Below, piece by piece: positions 53,011 through 64,000 of a stretch of 64,000 nt of DNA. Numbering within the stretch: position 1 is the stretch's first letter; each line of letters opens with the position of its first letter. The stretch is from Porphyra umbilicalis. Its lineage: Eukaryota; Rhodophyta; Bangiophyceae; Bangiales; Bangiaceae. Under the pieces are notes generated by a model. That model was given only the letters and a program-made list of their open reading frames with translations. It was not told the origin of the DNA and made no database searches. Location: contig KV918814.1 in the NCBI GenBank assembly GCA_002049455.2, positions 95,967 to 159,966 of the forward strand, given 5' to 3'. The translations under genes and the position numbers were made by a program.

Positions 53011-56000
53011 ACCAGCTGTCAGGTCAGCGTTAACCGCGCATGCTGCGTAGTGGCAGATAGACACCCCGAGAGTCTTCGGGTGTCGTGGAAAGCAGATTGC
53101 GCTGCCCAGGTACGCCCGTGCATGCGTAGTTTGCGCGTGGCGACCCGAAACGTCTGTCACCGGCCAATACGGCATGTCAGCGGATCGTCCATGGCGCATG
53201 CTGCGGGGCGGCACTTCAGCAGTCCAAAAGTCTTCGGGTGTTTTGGAAAGCAGATTGCACTGCCCAGGTGCGCCCCTGCATCCGCAGTTTGTGCGTGGCG
53301 ATCCAAAACGTCTGTCACCGCCACATACGGGCACCTATGAAAACCAGCTGTCAGGTCAGCGTTAACCGCGCATGCTGCGTAGTGGCAGATAGACACCCCG
53401 AGAGTCTTCGGGTGTCGTGGAAAGCAGATTGCGCTGCCCAGGTACGCCCGTGCATGCGTAGTTTGCGCGTGGCGACCCGAAACGTCTGTCACCGGCCAAT
53501 ACGGCATGTCAGCGGATCGTCCATGGCGCATGCTGCGGGGCGGCACTTCAGCAGTCCAAAAGTCTTCGGGTGTTTTGGAAAGCAGATTGCACTGCCCAGG
53601 TGCGCCCCTGCATCCGCAGTTTGTGCGTGGCGATCCAAAACGTCTGTCACCGCCACATACGGGCACCTATGAAAACCAGCTGTCAGGTCAGCGTTAACCG
53701 CGCATGCTGCGTAGTGGCAGATAGACACCCCGAGAGTCTTCGGGTGTCGTGGAAAGCAGATTGCGCTGCCCAGGTACGCCCGTGCATGCGTAGTTTGCGC
53801 GTGGCGACCCGAAACGTCTGTCACCGGCCAATACGGCATGTCAGCGGATCGTCCATGGCGCATGCTGCGGGGCGGCACTTCAGCAGTCCAAAAGTCTTCG
53901 GGTGTTTTGGAAAGCAGATTGCACTGCCCAGGTGCGCCCCTGCATCCGCAGTTTGTGCGTGGCGATCCAAAACGTCTGTCACCGCCACATACGGGCACCT
54001 ATGAAAACCAGCTGTCAGGTCAGCGTTAACCGCGCATGCTGCGTAGTGGCAGATAGACACCCCGAGAGTCTTCGGGTGTCGTGGAAAGCAGATTGCGCTG
54101 CCCAGGTACGCCCGTGCATGCGTAGTTTGCGCGTGGCGACCCGAAACGTCTGTCACCGGCCAATACGGCATGTCAGCGGATCGTCCATGGCGCATGCTGC
54201 GGGGCGGCACTTCAGCAGTCCAAAAGTCTTCGGGTGTTTTGGAAAGCAGATTGCACTGCCCAGGTGCGCCCCTGCATCCGCAGTTTGTGCGTGGCGATCC
54301 AAAACGTCTGTCACCGCCACATACGGGCACCTATGAAAACCAGCTGTCAGGTCAGCGTTAACCGCGCATGCTGCGTAGTGGCAGATAGACACCCCGAGAG
54401 TCTTCGGGTGTCGTGGAAAGCAGATTGCGCTGCCCAGGTACGCCCGTGCATGCGTAGTTTGCGCGTGGCGACCCGAAACGTCTGTCACCGGCCAATACGG
54501 CATGTCAGCGGATCGTCCATGGCGCATGCTGCGGGGCGGCACTTCAGCAGTCCAAAAGTCTTCGGGTGTTTTGGAAAGCAGATTGCACTGCCCAGGTGCG
54601 CCCCTGCATCCGCAGTTTGTGCGTGGCGATCCAAAACGTCTGTCACCGCCACATACGGGCACCTATGAAAACCAGCTGTCAGGTCAGCGTTAACCGCGCA
54701 TGCTGCGTAGTGGCAGATAGACACCCCGAGAGTCTTCGGGTGTCGTGGAAAGCAGATTGCGCTGCCCAGGTACGCCCGTGCATGCGTAGTTTGCGCGTGG
54801 CGACCCGAAACGTCTGTCACCGGCCAATACGGCATGTCAGCGGATCGTCCATGGCGCATGCTGCGGGGCGGCACTTCAGCAGTCCAAAAGTCTTCGGGTG
54901 TTTTGGAAAGCAGATTGCACTGCCCAGGTGCGCCCCTGCATCCGCAGTTTGTGCGTGGCGATCCAAAACGTCTGTCACCGCCACATACGGGCACCTATGA
55001 AAACCAGCTGTCAGGTCAGCGTTAACCGCGCATGCTGCGTAGTGGCAGATAGACACCCCGAGAGTCTTCGGGTGTCGTGGAAAGCAGATTGCGCTGCCCA
55101 GGTACGCCCGTGCATGCGTAGTTTGCGCGTGGCGACCCGAAACGTCTGTCACCGGCCAATACGGCATGTCAGCGGATCGTCCATGGCGCATGCTGCGGGG
55201 CGGCACTTCAGCAGTCCAAAAGTCTTCGGGTGTTTTGGAAAGCAGATTGCACTGCCCAGGTGCGCCCCTGCATCCGCAGTTTGTGCGTGGCGATCCAAAA
55301 CGTCTGTCACCGCCACATACGGGCACCTATGAAAACCAGCTGTCAGGTCAGCGTTAACCGCGCATGCTGCGTAGTGGCAGATAGACACCCCGAGAGTCTT
55401 CGGGTGTCGTGGAAAGCAGATTGCGCTGCCCAGGTACGCCCGTGCATGCGTAGTTTGCGCGTGGCGACCCGAAACGTCTGTCACCGGCCAATACGGCATG
55501 TCAGCGGATCGTCCATGGCGCATGCTGCGGGGCGGCACTTCAGCAGTCCAAAAGTCTTCGGGTGTTTTGGAAAGCAGATTGCACTGCCCAGGTGCGCCCC
55601 TGCATCCGCAGTTTGTGCGTGGCGATCCAAAACGTCTGTCACCGCCACATACGGGCACCTATGAAAACCAGCTGTCAGGTCAGCGTTAACCGCGCATGCT
55701 GCGTAGTGGCAGATAGACACCCCGAGAGTCTTCGGGTGTCGTGGAAAGCAGATTGCGCTGCCCAGGTACGCCCGTGCATGCGTAGTTTGCGCGTGGCGAC
55801 CCGAAACGTCTGTCACCGGCCAATACGGCATGTCAGCGGATCGTCCATGGCGCATGCTGCGGGGCGGCACTTCAGCAGTCCAAAAGTCTTCGGGTGTTTT
55901 GGAAAGCAGATTGCACTGCCCAGGTGCGCCCCTGCATCCGCAGTTTGTGCGTGGCGATCCAAAACGTCTGTCACCGCCACATACGGGCACCTATGAAAAC

Positions 56001-59000
56001 CAGCTGTCAGGTCAGCGTTAACCGCGCATGCTGCGTAGTGGCAGATAGACACCCCGAGAGTCTTCGGGTGTCGTGGAAAGCAGATTGCGCTGCCCAGGTA
56101 CGCCCGTGCATGCGTAGTTTGCGCGTGGCGACCCGAAACGTCTGTCACCGGCCAATACGGCATGTCAGCGGATCGTCCATGGCGCATGCTGCGGGGCGGC
56201 ACTTCAGCAGTCCAAAAGTCTTCGGGTGTTTTGGAAAGCAGATTGCACTGCCCAGGTGCGCCCCTGCATCCGCAGTTTGTGCGTGGCGATCCAAAACGTC
56301 TGTCACCGCCACATACGGGCACCTATGAAAACCAGCTGTCAGGTCAGCGTTAACCGCGCATGCTGCGTAGTGGCAGATAGACACCCCGAGAGTCTTCGGG
56401 TGTCGTGGAAAGCAGATTGCGCTGCCCAGGTACGCCCGTGCATGCGTAGTTTGCGCGTGGCGACCCGAAACGTCTGTCACCGGCCAATACGGCATGTCAG
56501 CGGATCGTCCATGGCGCATGCTGCGGGGCGGCACTTCAGCAGTCCAAAAGTCTTCGGGTGTTTTGGAAAGCAGATTGCACTGCCCAGGTGCGCCCCTGCA
56601 TCCGCAGTTTGTGCGTGGCGATCCAAAACGTCTGTCACCGCCACATACGGGCACCTATGAAAACCAGCTGTCAGGTCAGCGTTAACCGCGCATGCTGCGT
56701 AGTGGCAGATAGACACCCCGAGAGTCTTCGGGTGTCGTGGAAAGCAGATTGCGCTGCCCAGGTACGCCCGTGCATGCGTAGTTTGCGCGTGGCGACCCGA
56801 AACGTCTGTCACCGGCCAATACGGCATGTCAGCGGATCGTCCATGGCGCATGCTGCGGGGCGGCACTTCAGCAGTCCAAAAGTCTTCGGGTGTTTTGGAA
56901 AGCAGATTGCACTGCCCAGGTGCGCCCCTGCATCCGCAGTTTGTGCGTGGCGATCCAAAACGTCTGTCACCGCCACATACGGGCACCTATGAAAACCAGC
57001 TGTCAGGTCAGCGTTAACCGCGCATGCTGCGTAGTGGCAGATAGACACCCCGAGAGTCTTCGGGTGTCGTGGAAAGCAGATTGCGCTGCCCAGGTACGCC
57101 CGTGCATGCGTAGTTTGCGCGTGGCGACCCGAAACGTCTGTCACCGGCCAATACGGCATGTCAGCGGATCGTCCATGGCGCATGCTGCGGGGCGGCACTT
57201 CAGCAGTCCAAAAGTCTTCGGGTGTTTTGGAAAGCAGATTGCACTGCCCAGGTGCGCCCCTGCATCCGCAGTTTGTGCGTGGCGATCCAAAACGTCTGTC
57301 ACCGCCACATACGGGCACCTATGAAAACCAGCTGTCAGGTCAGCGTTAACCGCGCATGCTGCGTAGTGGCAGATAGACACCCCGAGAGTCTTCGGGTGTC
57401 GTGGAAAGCAGATTGCGCTGCCCAGGTACGCCCGTGCATGCGTAGTTTGCGCGTGGCGACCCGAAACGTCTGTCACCGGCCAATACGGCATGTCAGCGGA
57501 TCGTCCATGGCGCATGCTGCGGGGCGGCACTTCAGCAGTCCAAAAGTCTTCGGGTGTTTTGGAAAGCAGATTGCACTGCCCAGGTGCGCCCCTGCATCCG
57601 CAGTTTGTGCGTGGCGATCCAAAACGTCTGTCACCGCCACATACGGGCACCTATGAAAACCAGCTGTCAGGTCAGCGTTAACCGCGCATGCTGCGTAGTG
57701 GCAGATAGACACCCCGAGAGTCTTCGGGTGTCGTGGAAAGCAGATTGCGCTGCCCAGGTACGCCCGTGCATGCGTAGTTTGCGCGTGGCGACCCGAAACG
57801 TCTGTCACCGGCCAATACGGCATGTCAGCGGATCGTCCATGGCGCATGCTGCGGGGCGGCACTTCAGCAGTCCAAAAGTCTTCGGGTGTTTTGGAAAGCA
57901 GATTGCACTGCCCAGGTGCGCCCCTGCATCCGCAGTTTGTGCGTGGCGATCCAAAACGTCTGTCACCGCCACATACGGGCACCTATGAAAACCAGCTGTC
58001 AGGTCAGCGTTAACCGCGCATGCTGCGTAGTGGCAGATAGACACCCCGAGAGTCTTCGGGTGTCGTGGAAAGCAGATTGCGCTGCCCAGGTACGCCCGTG
58101 CATGCGTAGTTTGCGCGTGGCGACCCGAAACGTCTGTCACCGGCCAATACGGCATGTCAGCGGATCGTCCATGGCGCATGCTGCGGGGCGGCACTTCAGC
58201 AGTCCAAAAGTCTTCGGGTGTTTTGGAAAGCAGATTGCACTGCCCAGGTGCGCCCCTGCATCCGCAGTTTGTGCGTGGCGATCCAAAACGTCTGTCACCG
58301 CCACATACGGGCACCTATGAAAACCAGCTGTCAGGTCAGCGTTAACCGCGCATGCTGCGTAGTGGCAGATAGACACCCCGAGAGTCTTCGGGTGTCGTGG
58401 AAAGCAGATTGCGCTGCCCAGGTACGCCCGTGCATGCGTAGTTTGCGCGTGGCGACCCGAAACGTCTGTCACCGGCCAATACGGCATGTCAGCGGATCGT
58501 CCATGGCGCATGCTGCGGGGCGGCACTTCAGCAGTCCAAAAGTCTTCGGGTGTTTTGGAAAGCAGATTGCACTGCCCAGGTGCGCCCCTGCATCCGCAGT
58601 TTGTGCGTGGCGATCCAAAACGTCTGTCACCGCCACATACGGGCACCTATGAAAACCAGCTGTCAGGTCAGCGTTAACCGCGCATGCTGCGTAGTGGCAG
58701 ATAGACACCCCGAGAGTCTTCGGGTGTCGTGGAAAGCAGATTGCGCTGCCCAGGTACGCCCGTGCATGCGTAGTTTGCGCGTGGCGACCCGAAACGTCTG
58801 TCACCGGCCAATACGGCATGTCAGCGGATCGTCCATGGCGCATGCTGCGGGGCGGCACTTCAGCAGTCCAAAGTCTTCGGGTGTTTTGGAAAGCAGATTG
58901 CACTGCCCAGGTGCGCCCCTGCATCCGCAGTTTGTGCGTGGCGATCCAAAACGTCTGTCACCGCCACATACGGGCACCTATGAAAACCAGCTGTCAGGTC

Positions 59001-62000
59001 AGCGTTAACCGCGCATGCTGCGTAGTGGCAGATAGACACCCCGAGAGTCTTCGGGTGTCGTGGAAAGCAGATTGCGCTGCCCAGGTACGCCCGTGCATGC
59101 GTAGTTTGCGCGTGGCGACCCGAAACGTCTGTCACCGGCCAATACGGCATGTCAGCGGATCGTCCATGGCGCATGCTGCGGGGCGGCACTTCAGCAGTCC
59201 AAAAGTCTTCGGGTGTTTTGGAAAGCAGATTGCACTGCCCAGGTGCGCCCCTGCATCCGCAGTTTGTGCGTGGCGATCCAAAACGTCTGTCACCGCCACA
59301 TACGGGCACCTATGAAAACCAGCTGTCAGGTCAGCGTTAACCGCGCATGCTGCGTAGTGGCAGATAGACACCCCGAGAGTCTTCGGGTGTCGTGGAAAGC
59401 AGATTGCGCTGCCCAGGTACGCCCGTGCATGCGTAGTTTGCGCGTGGCGACCCGAAACGTCTGTCACCGGCCAATACGGCATGTCAGCGGATCGTCCATG
59501 GCGCATGCTGCGGGGCGGCACTTCAGCAGTCCAAAAGTCTTCGGGTGTTTTGGAAAGCAGATTGCACTGCCCAGGTGCGCCCCTGCATCCGCAGTTTGTG
59601 CGTGGCGATCCAAAACGTCTGTCACCGCCACATACGGGCACCTATGAAAACCAGCTGTCAGGTCAGCGTTAACCGCGCATGCTGCGTAGTGGCAGATAGA
59701 CACCCCGAGAGTCTTCGGGTGTCGTGGAAAGCAGATTGCGCTGCCCAGGTACGCCCGTGCATGCGTAGTTTGCGCGTGGCGACCCGAAACGTCTGTCACC
59801 GGCCAATACGGCATGTCAGCGGATCGTCCATGGCGCATGCTGCGGGGCGGCACTTCAGCAGTCCAAAAGTCTTCGGGTGTTTTGGAAAGCAGATTGCACT
59901 GCCCAGGTGCGCCCCTGCATCCGCAGTTTGTGCGTGGCGATCCAAAACGTCTGTCACCGCCACATACGGGCACCTATGAAAACCAGCTGTCAGGTCAGCG
60001 TTAACCGCGCATGCTGCGTGTGGCAGATAGACACCCCGAGAGTCTTCGGGTGTCGTGGAAAGCAGATTGCGCTGCCCAGGTACGCCCGTGCATGCGTAGT
60101 TTGCGCGTGGCGACCCGAAACGTCTGTCACCGGCCAATACGGCATGTCAGCGGATCGTCCATGGCGCATGCTGCGGGGCGGCACTTCAGCAGTCCAAAGT
60201 CTTCGGGTGTTTTGGAAAGCAGATTGCACTGCCCAGGTGCGCCCCTGCATCCGCAGTTTGTGCGTGGCGATCCAAAACGTCTGTCACCGCCACATACGGG
60301 CACCTATGAAAACCAGCTGTCAGGTCAGCGTTAACCGCGCATGCTGCGTAGTGGCAGATAGACACCCCGAGAGTCTTCGGGTGTCGTGGAAAGCAGATTG
60401 CGCTGCCCAGGTACGCCCGTGCATGCGTAGTTTGCGCGTGGCGACCCGAAACGTCTGTCACCGGCCAATACGGCATGTCAGCGGATCGTCCATGGCGCAT
60501 GCTGCGGGGCGGCACTTCAGCAGTCCAAAGTCTTCGGGTGTTTTGGAAAGCAGATTGCACTGCCCAGGTGCGCCCCTGCATCCGCAGTTTGTGCGTGGCG
60601 ATCCAAAACGTCTGTCACCGCCACATACGGCACCTATGAAAACCAGCTGTCAGGTCAGCGTTAACCGCGCATGCTGAGTGGTGGCAGATAGACACCCCGA
60701 GAGTCTTCGGGTGTCGTGGAAAGCAGATTGCGCTGCCCAGGTACGCCCGTGCATGCGTAGTTTGCGCGTGGCGACCCGAAACGTCTGTCACCGGCCAATA
60801 CGGCATGTCAGCGGATCGTCCATGGCGCATGCTGCGGGGCGGCACTTCAGCAGTCCAAAAGTCTTCGGGTGTTTTGGAAAGCAGATTGCACTGCCCAGGT
60901 GCGCCCCTGCATCCGCAGTTTGTGCGTGGCGATCCAAAACGTCTGTCACCGCCACATACGGCACCTATGAAAACCAGCTGTCAGGTCAGCGTTAACCGCG
61001 CATGCTGCGTGGTGGCAGATAGACACCCCGAGAGTCTTCGGGTGTCGTGGAAAGCAGATTGCGCTGCCCAGGTACGCCCGTGCATGCGTAGTTTGCGCGT
61101 GGCGACCCGAAACGTCTGTCACCGGCCAATACGGCATGTCAGCGGATCGTCCATGGCGCATGCTGCGGGGCGGCACTTCAGCAGTCCAAAGTCTTCGGGT
61201 GTTTGGAAAGCAGATTGCACTGCCCAGGTGCGCCCCTGCATCCGCAGTTTGTGCGTGGCGATCCAAAACGTCTGTCACCGCCACATACGGGCACCTATGA
61301 AAACCAGCTGTCAGGTCAGCGTTAACCGCGCATGCTGCGTGGTGGCAGATAGACACCCCGAGAGTCTTCGGGTGTCGTGGAAAGCAGATTGCGCTGCCCA
61401 GGTACGCCCGTGCATGCGTAGTTTGCGCGTGGCGACCCGAAACGTCTGTCACCGGCCAATACGGCATGTCAGCGGATCGTCCATGGCGCATGCTGCGGGG
61501 CGGCACTTCAGCAGTCCAAAAGTCTTCGGGTGTTTGGAAAGCAGATTGCACTGCCCAGGTGCGCCCCTGCATCCGCAGTTTGTGCGTGGCGATCCAAAAC
61601 GTCTGTCACCGCCACATACGGGCACCTATGAAAACCAGCTGTCAGGTCAGCGTTAACCGCGCATGCTGAGTGGTGGCAGATAGACACCCCGAGAGTCTTC
61701 GGGTGTCGTGGAAAGCAGATTGCGCTGCCCAGGTACGCCCGTGCATGCGTAGTTTGCGCGTGGCGACCCGAAACGTCTGTCACCGGCCAATACGGCATGT
61801 CAGCGGATCGTCCACGGCGCATGCTGCGGGGCGGCACTTGAGCAGTCCAAACGTCTTCGGGTGTTTGGAAAGCAGATTGCACTGCCCAGGTGCGCCCCTG
61901 CATCCGCAGTTTGTGCGTGGCGATCCAAAACGTCTGTCACCGCCACATACGGCACCTATGAAAACCAGCTGTCAGGTCAGCGTTAACCGCGCATGCTGAG

Positions 62001-62708
62001 TGGTGGCAGATAGACACCCCGAGAGTCTTCGGGTGTCGTGGAAAGCAGATTGCGCTGCCCAGGTACGCCCGTGCATGCGTAGTTTGCGCGTGGCGACCCG
62101 AAACGTCTGTCACCGGCCAATACGGCATGTCAGCGGATCGTCCAGGCGCATGCTGCGGGGCGGCACTTCAGCAGTCCAAAGTCTTCGGGTGTTTTGGAAA
62201 GCAGATTGCACTGCCCAGGTGCGCCCCTGCATCCGCAGTTTGTGCGTGGCGATCCAAAACGTCTGTCACCGCCACATACGGGCACCTATGAAAACCAGCT
62301 GTCAGGTCAGCGTTAACCCGCATGCTGATGGTGGCAGATAGACACCCGAGAGTCTTCGGGTGTCGTGGAAAGCAGATTGCGCTGCCCAGGTACGCCCGTG
62401 CATGCGTAGTTTGCGCGTGGCGACCCGAAACGTCTGTCACCGGCCAATACGGCATGTCAGCGGATCGTCCACGGCGCATGCTGCGGGGCGGCACTTGAGC
62501 AGTCCAAACGTCTTCGGGTGTTTGGAAAGCAGATTGCACTGCCCAGGTGCGCCCCTGCATCCGCAGTTTGTGCGTGGCGATCCAAAACGTCTGTCACCGC
62601 CACATACGGCACCTATGAACCAGCTGTCAGGTCAGCGTAACCGCATGCTGGTGTGGCGATAGACACCGAGAGTCTTCGGGTGTCGTGGAAAGCAGATTGC
62701 GCTGCCCA

Positions 62709-62902
62709 GGTACGCCGTGCATGCGTAGTTGCGCGTGGCGACCCGAAACGTCTGTCACCGGCCAATACGGCATGTCAGCGATCGTCCAGTGGCACCTATG
62801 AAAACCAGCTGTCAGGTCAGCGTTAACCGCGCATGCTGCAGTGGTGGCAGATAGACACCCCGAGAGTCTTCGGGTGTCGTGGAAAGCAGATTGCGCTGCC
62901 CA
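62709..62902. repeat. Internally deleted satellite unit
   Basis: This unit is 194 bp instead of 332. GATCGTCCA is joined directly to TGGCACCTATG, removing the end of half A and the start of half B, and several single bases are also missing. Confidence 0.75.
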
Positions 62903-64000
62903 GGTACGCCCGTGCATGCGTAGTTTGCGCGTGGCGACCCGAAACGTCTGTCACCGGCCAATACGGCATGTCAGCGGATCGTCCATGGCGCATGCTGCGG
63001 GGCGGCACTTCAGCAGTCCAAAAGTCTTCGGGTGTTTTGGAAAGCAGATTGCACTGCCCAGGTGCGCCCCTGCATCCGCAGTTTGTGCGTGGCGATCCAA
63101 AACGTCTGTCACCGCCACATACGGGCACCTATGAAAACCAGCTGTCAGGTCAGCGTTAACCGCGCATGCTGCGTGGTGGCAGATAGACACCCCGAGAGTC
63201 TTCGGGTGTCGTGGAAAGCAGATTGCGCTGCCCAGGTACGCCCGTGCATGCGTAGTTTGCGCGTGGCGACCCGAAACGTCTGTCACCGGCCAATACGGCA
63301 TGTCAGCGGATCGTCCATGGCGCATGCTGCGGGGCGGCACTTCAGCAGTCCAAAGTCTTCGGGTGTTTTGGAAAGCAGATTGCACTGCCCAGGTGCGCCC
63401 CTGCATCCGCAGTTTGTGCGTGGCGATCCAAAACGTCTGTCACCGCCACATACGGGCACCTATGAAAACCAGCTGTCAGGTCAGCGTTAACCGCGCATGC
63501 TGCGTAGTGGCAGATAGACACCCCGAGAGTCTTCGGGTGTCGTGGAAAGCAGATTGCGCTGCCCAGGTACGCCCGTGCATGCGTAGTTTGCGCGTGGCGA
63601 CCCGAAACGTCTGTCACCGGCCAATACGGCATGTCAGCGGATCGTCCATGGCGCATGCTGCGGGGCGGCACTTCAGCAGTCCAAAAGTCTTCGGGTGTTT
63701 TGGAAAGCAGATTGCACTGCCCAGGTGCGCCCCTGCATCCGCAGTTTGTGCGTGGCGATCCAAAACGTCTGTCACCGCCACATACGGGCACCTATGAAAA
63801 CCAGCTGTCAGGTCAGCGTTAACCGCGCATGCTGTAGTGGCAGATAGACACCCCGAGAGTCTTCGGGTGTCGTGGAAAGCAGATTGCGCTGCCCAGGTAC
63901 GCCGTGCATGCGTAGTTTGCGCGTGGCGACCCGAAACGTCTGTCACCGGCCAATACGGCATGTCAGCGGATCGTCCATGGCGGCTGCGGGGATAGCAGAT

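Larger units (their letters stand above)
46807..64000 (+). repeat. Satellite array, 332-bp dimeric unit, about 52 copies
   Basis: Each unit starts GGTACGCCCGTGCATGCG and contains two related halves: half A (158 bp, for example 47471-47628) and half B (174 bp, for example 47629-47802, starting GGTGCGCCCCTGCATCCG). The first 55 and last 45 bp of the halves align well, while the middles have diverged, so the unit is an old duplication amplified as a dimer. The first unit (46807-47138) carries extra differences, as expected at an array edge. The array runs to the window end. Open frames of 169 and 144 codons recur in each unit, but the period is not a multiple of three and frames shift with every indel, so they are not coding. 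A centromeric, subtelomeric or other heterochromatic role is possible but unproven. Confidence 0.97.

Noticed and set aside
46855-63961. Repeated open frames of 169 and 144 codons in each satellite unit
   Set aside because: They are by-products of the 332-bp period, which is not a multiple of three. Both strands show them, they break or fuse with each indel, and they have no domain.
46807-64000. CENP-B-like box in the satellite
   Set aside because: TTCGGGTG occurs, but the spaced A and CGGG of the CENP-B box consensus are missing at the right distance.
46807-64000. CRISPR array
   Set aside because: The repeat is a 332-bp contiguous dimer without unique spacers, in a eukaryotic setting with no cas genes.

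Overview
The window looks like nuclear DNA of a very GC-rich eukaryotic alga. A bangiophyte red alga (Porphyra/Pyropia type) fits best, but this is inference: extreme GC and CpG content, runs of Ala/Gly/Pro/Arg codons, mostly intron-free genes, a mitochondrial-type HslU protease ATPase, a methionine synthase reductase, a UbiE/COQ5-type methyltransferase and a NAP1 histone chaperone ending in the plant-like prenylation box CKQQ. No bacterial operon, ribosome-binding-site or CRISPR logic is visible, and no rRNA gene was seen.

Three zones are clear. Zone 1 (1 to about 28,490) is extremely GC-rich and holds the genes: a coiled-coil/multi-pass membrane protein with one intron (+), a low-complexity protein (-), methionine synthase reductase (-), UbiE/COQ5 methyltransferase (+), a MIT-like protein with CPPGC motifs (+), NAP1 (-), HslU (+) and a three-finger C2H2 protein (-). 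Zone 2 (about 28,490-46,806) is less GC-rich and full of mobile DNA: a piggyBac-type transposon with a broken transposase, a related non-autonomous element, two copies of a 0.59-kb foldback MITE (one in zone 1), elements with 26- and 29-bp perfect terminal inverted repeats, a hAT transposase fragment, a 0.69-kb inverted pair and a tRNA-like sequence with A and B boxes. Between elements sits one attractive small gene for a secreted six-cysteine peptide. Zone 3 (46,807-64,000) is one satellite array of about 52 units of 332 bp, each a dimer of two diverged half-units (158 + 174 bp), close to nucleosome size.

At least six genes can be read through only by changing frame at G or C homopolymers. 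In every single-tract case the shift equals one missing base, which points to consensus deletions rather than pseudogenes. NAP1 and HslU are divergently arranged, while HslU and the zinc-finger gene, and the MIT-like gene and NAP1, converge. The zone 1 genes are housekeeping or regulatory (mitochondrial proteolysis, quinone and methionine metabolism, chromatin); nothing suggests a shared pathway. The most unusual items are the dimeric satellite, the piggyBac-type element bordered by CTAG rather than TTAA, and the cysteine-rich secreted peptide.
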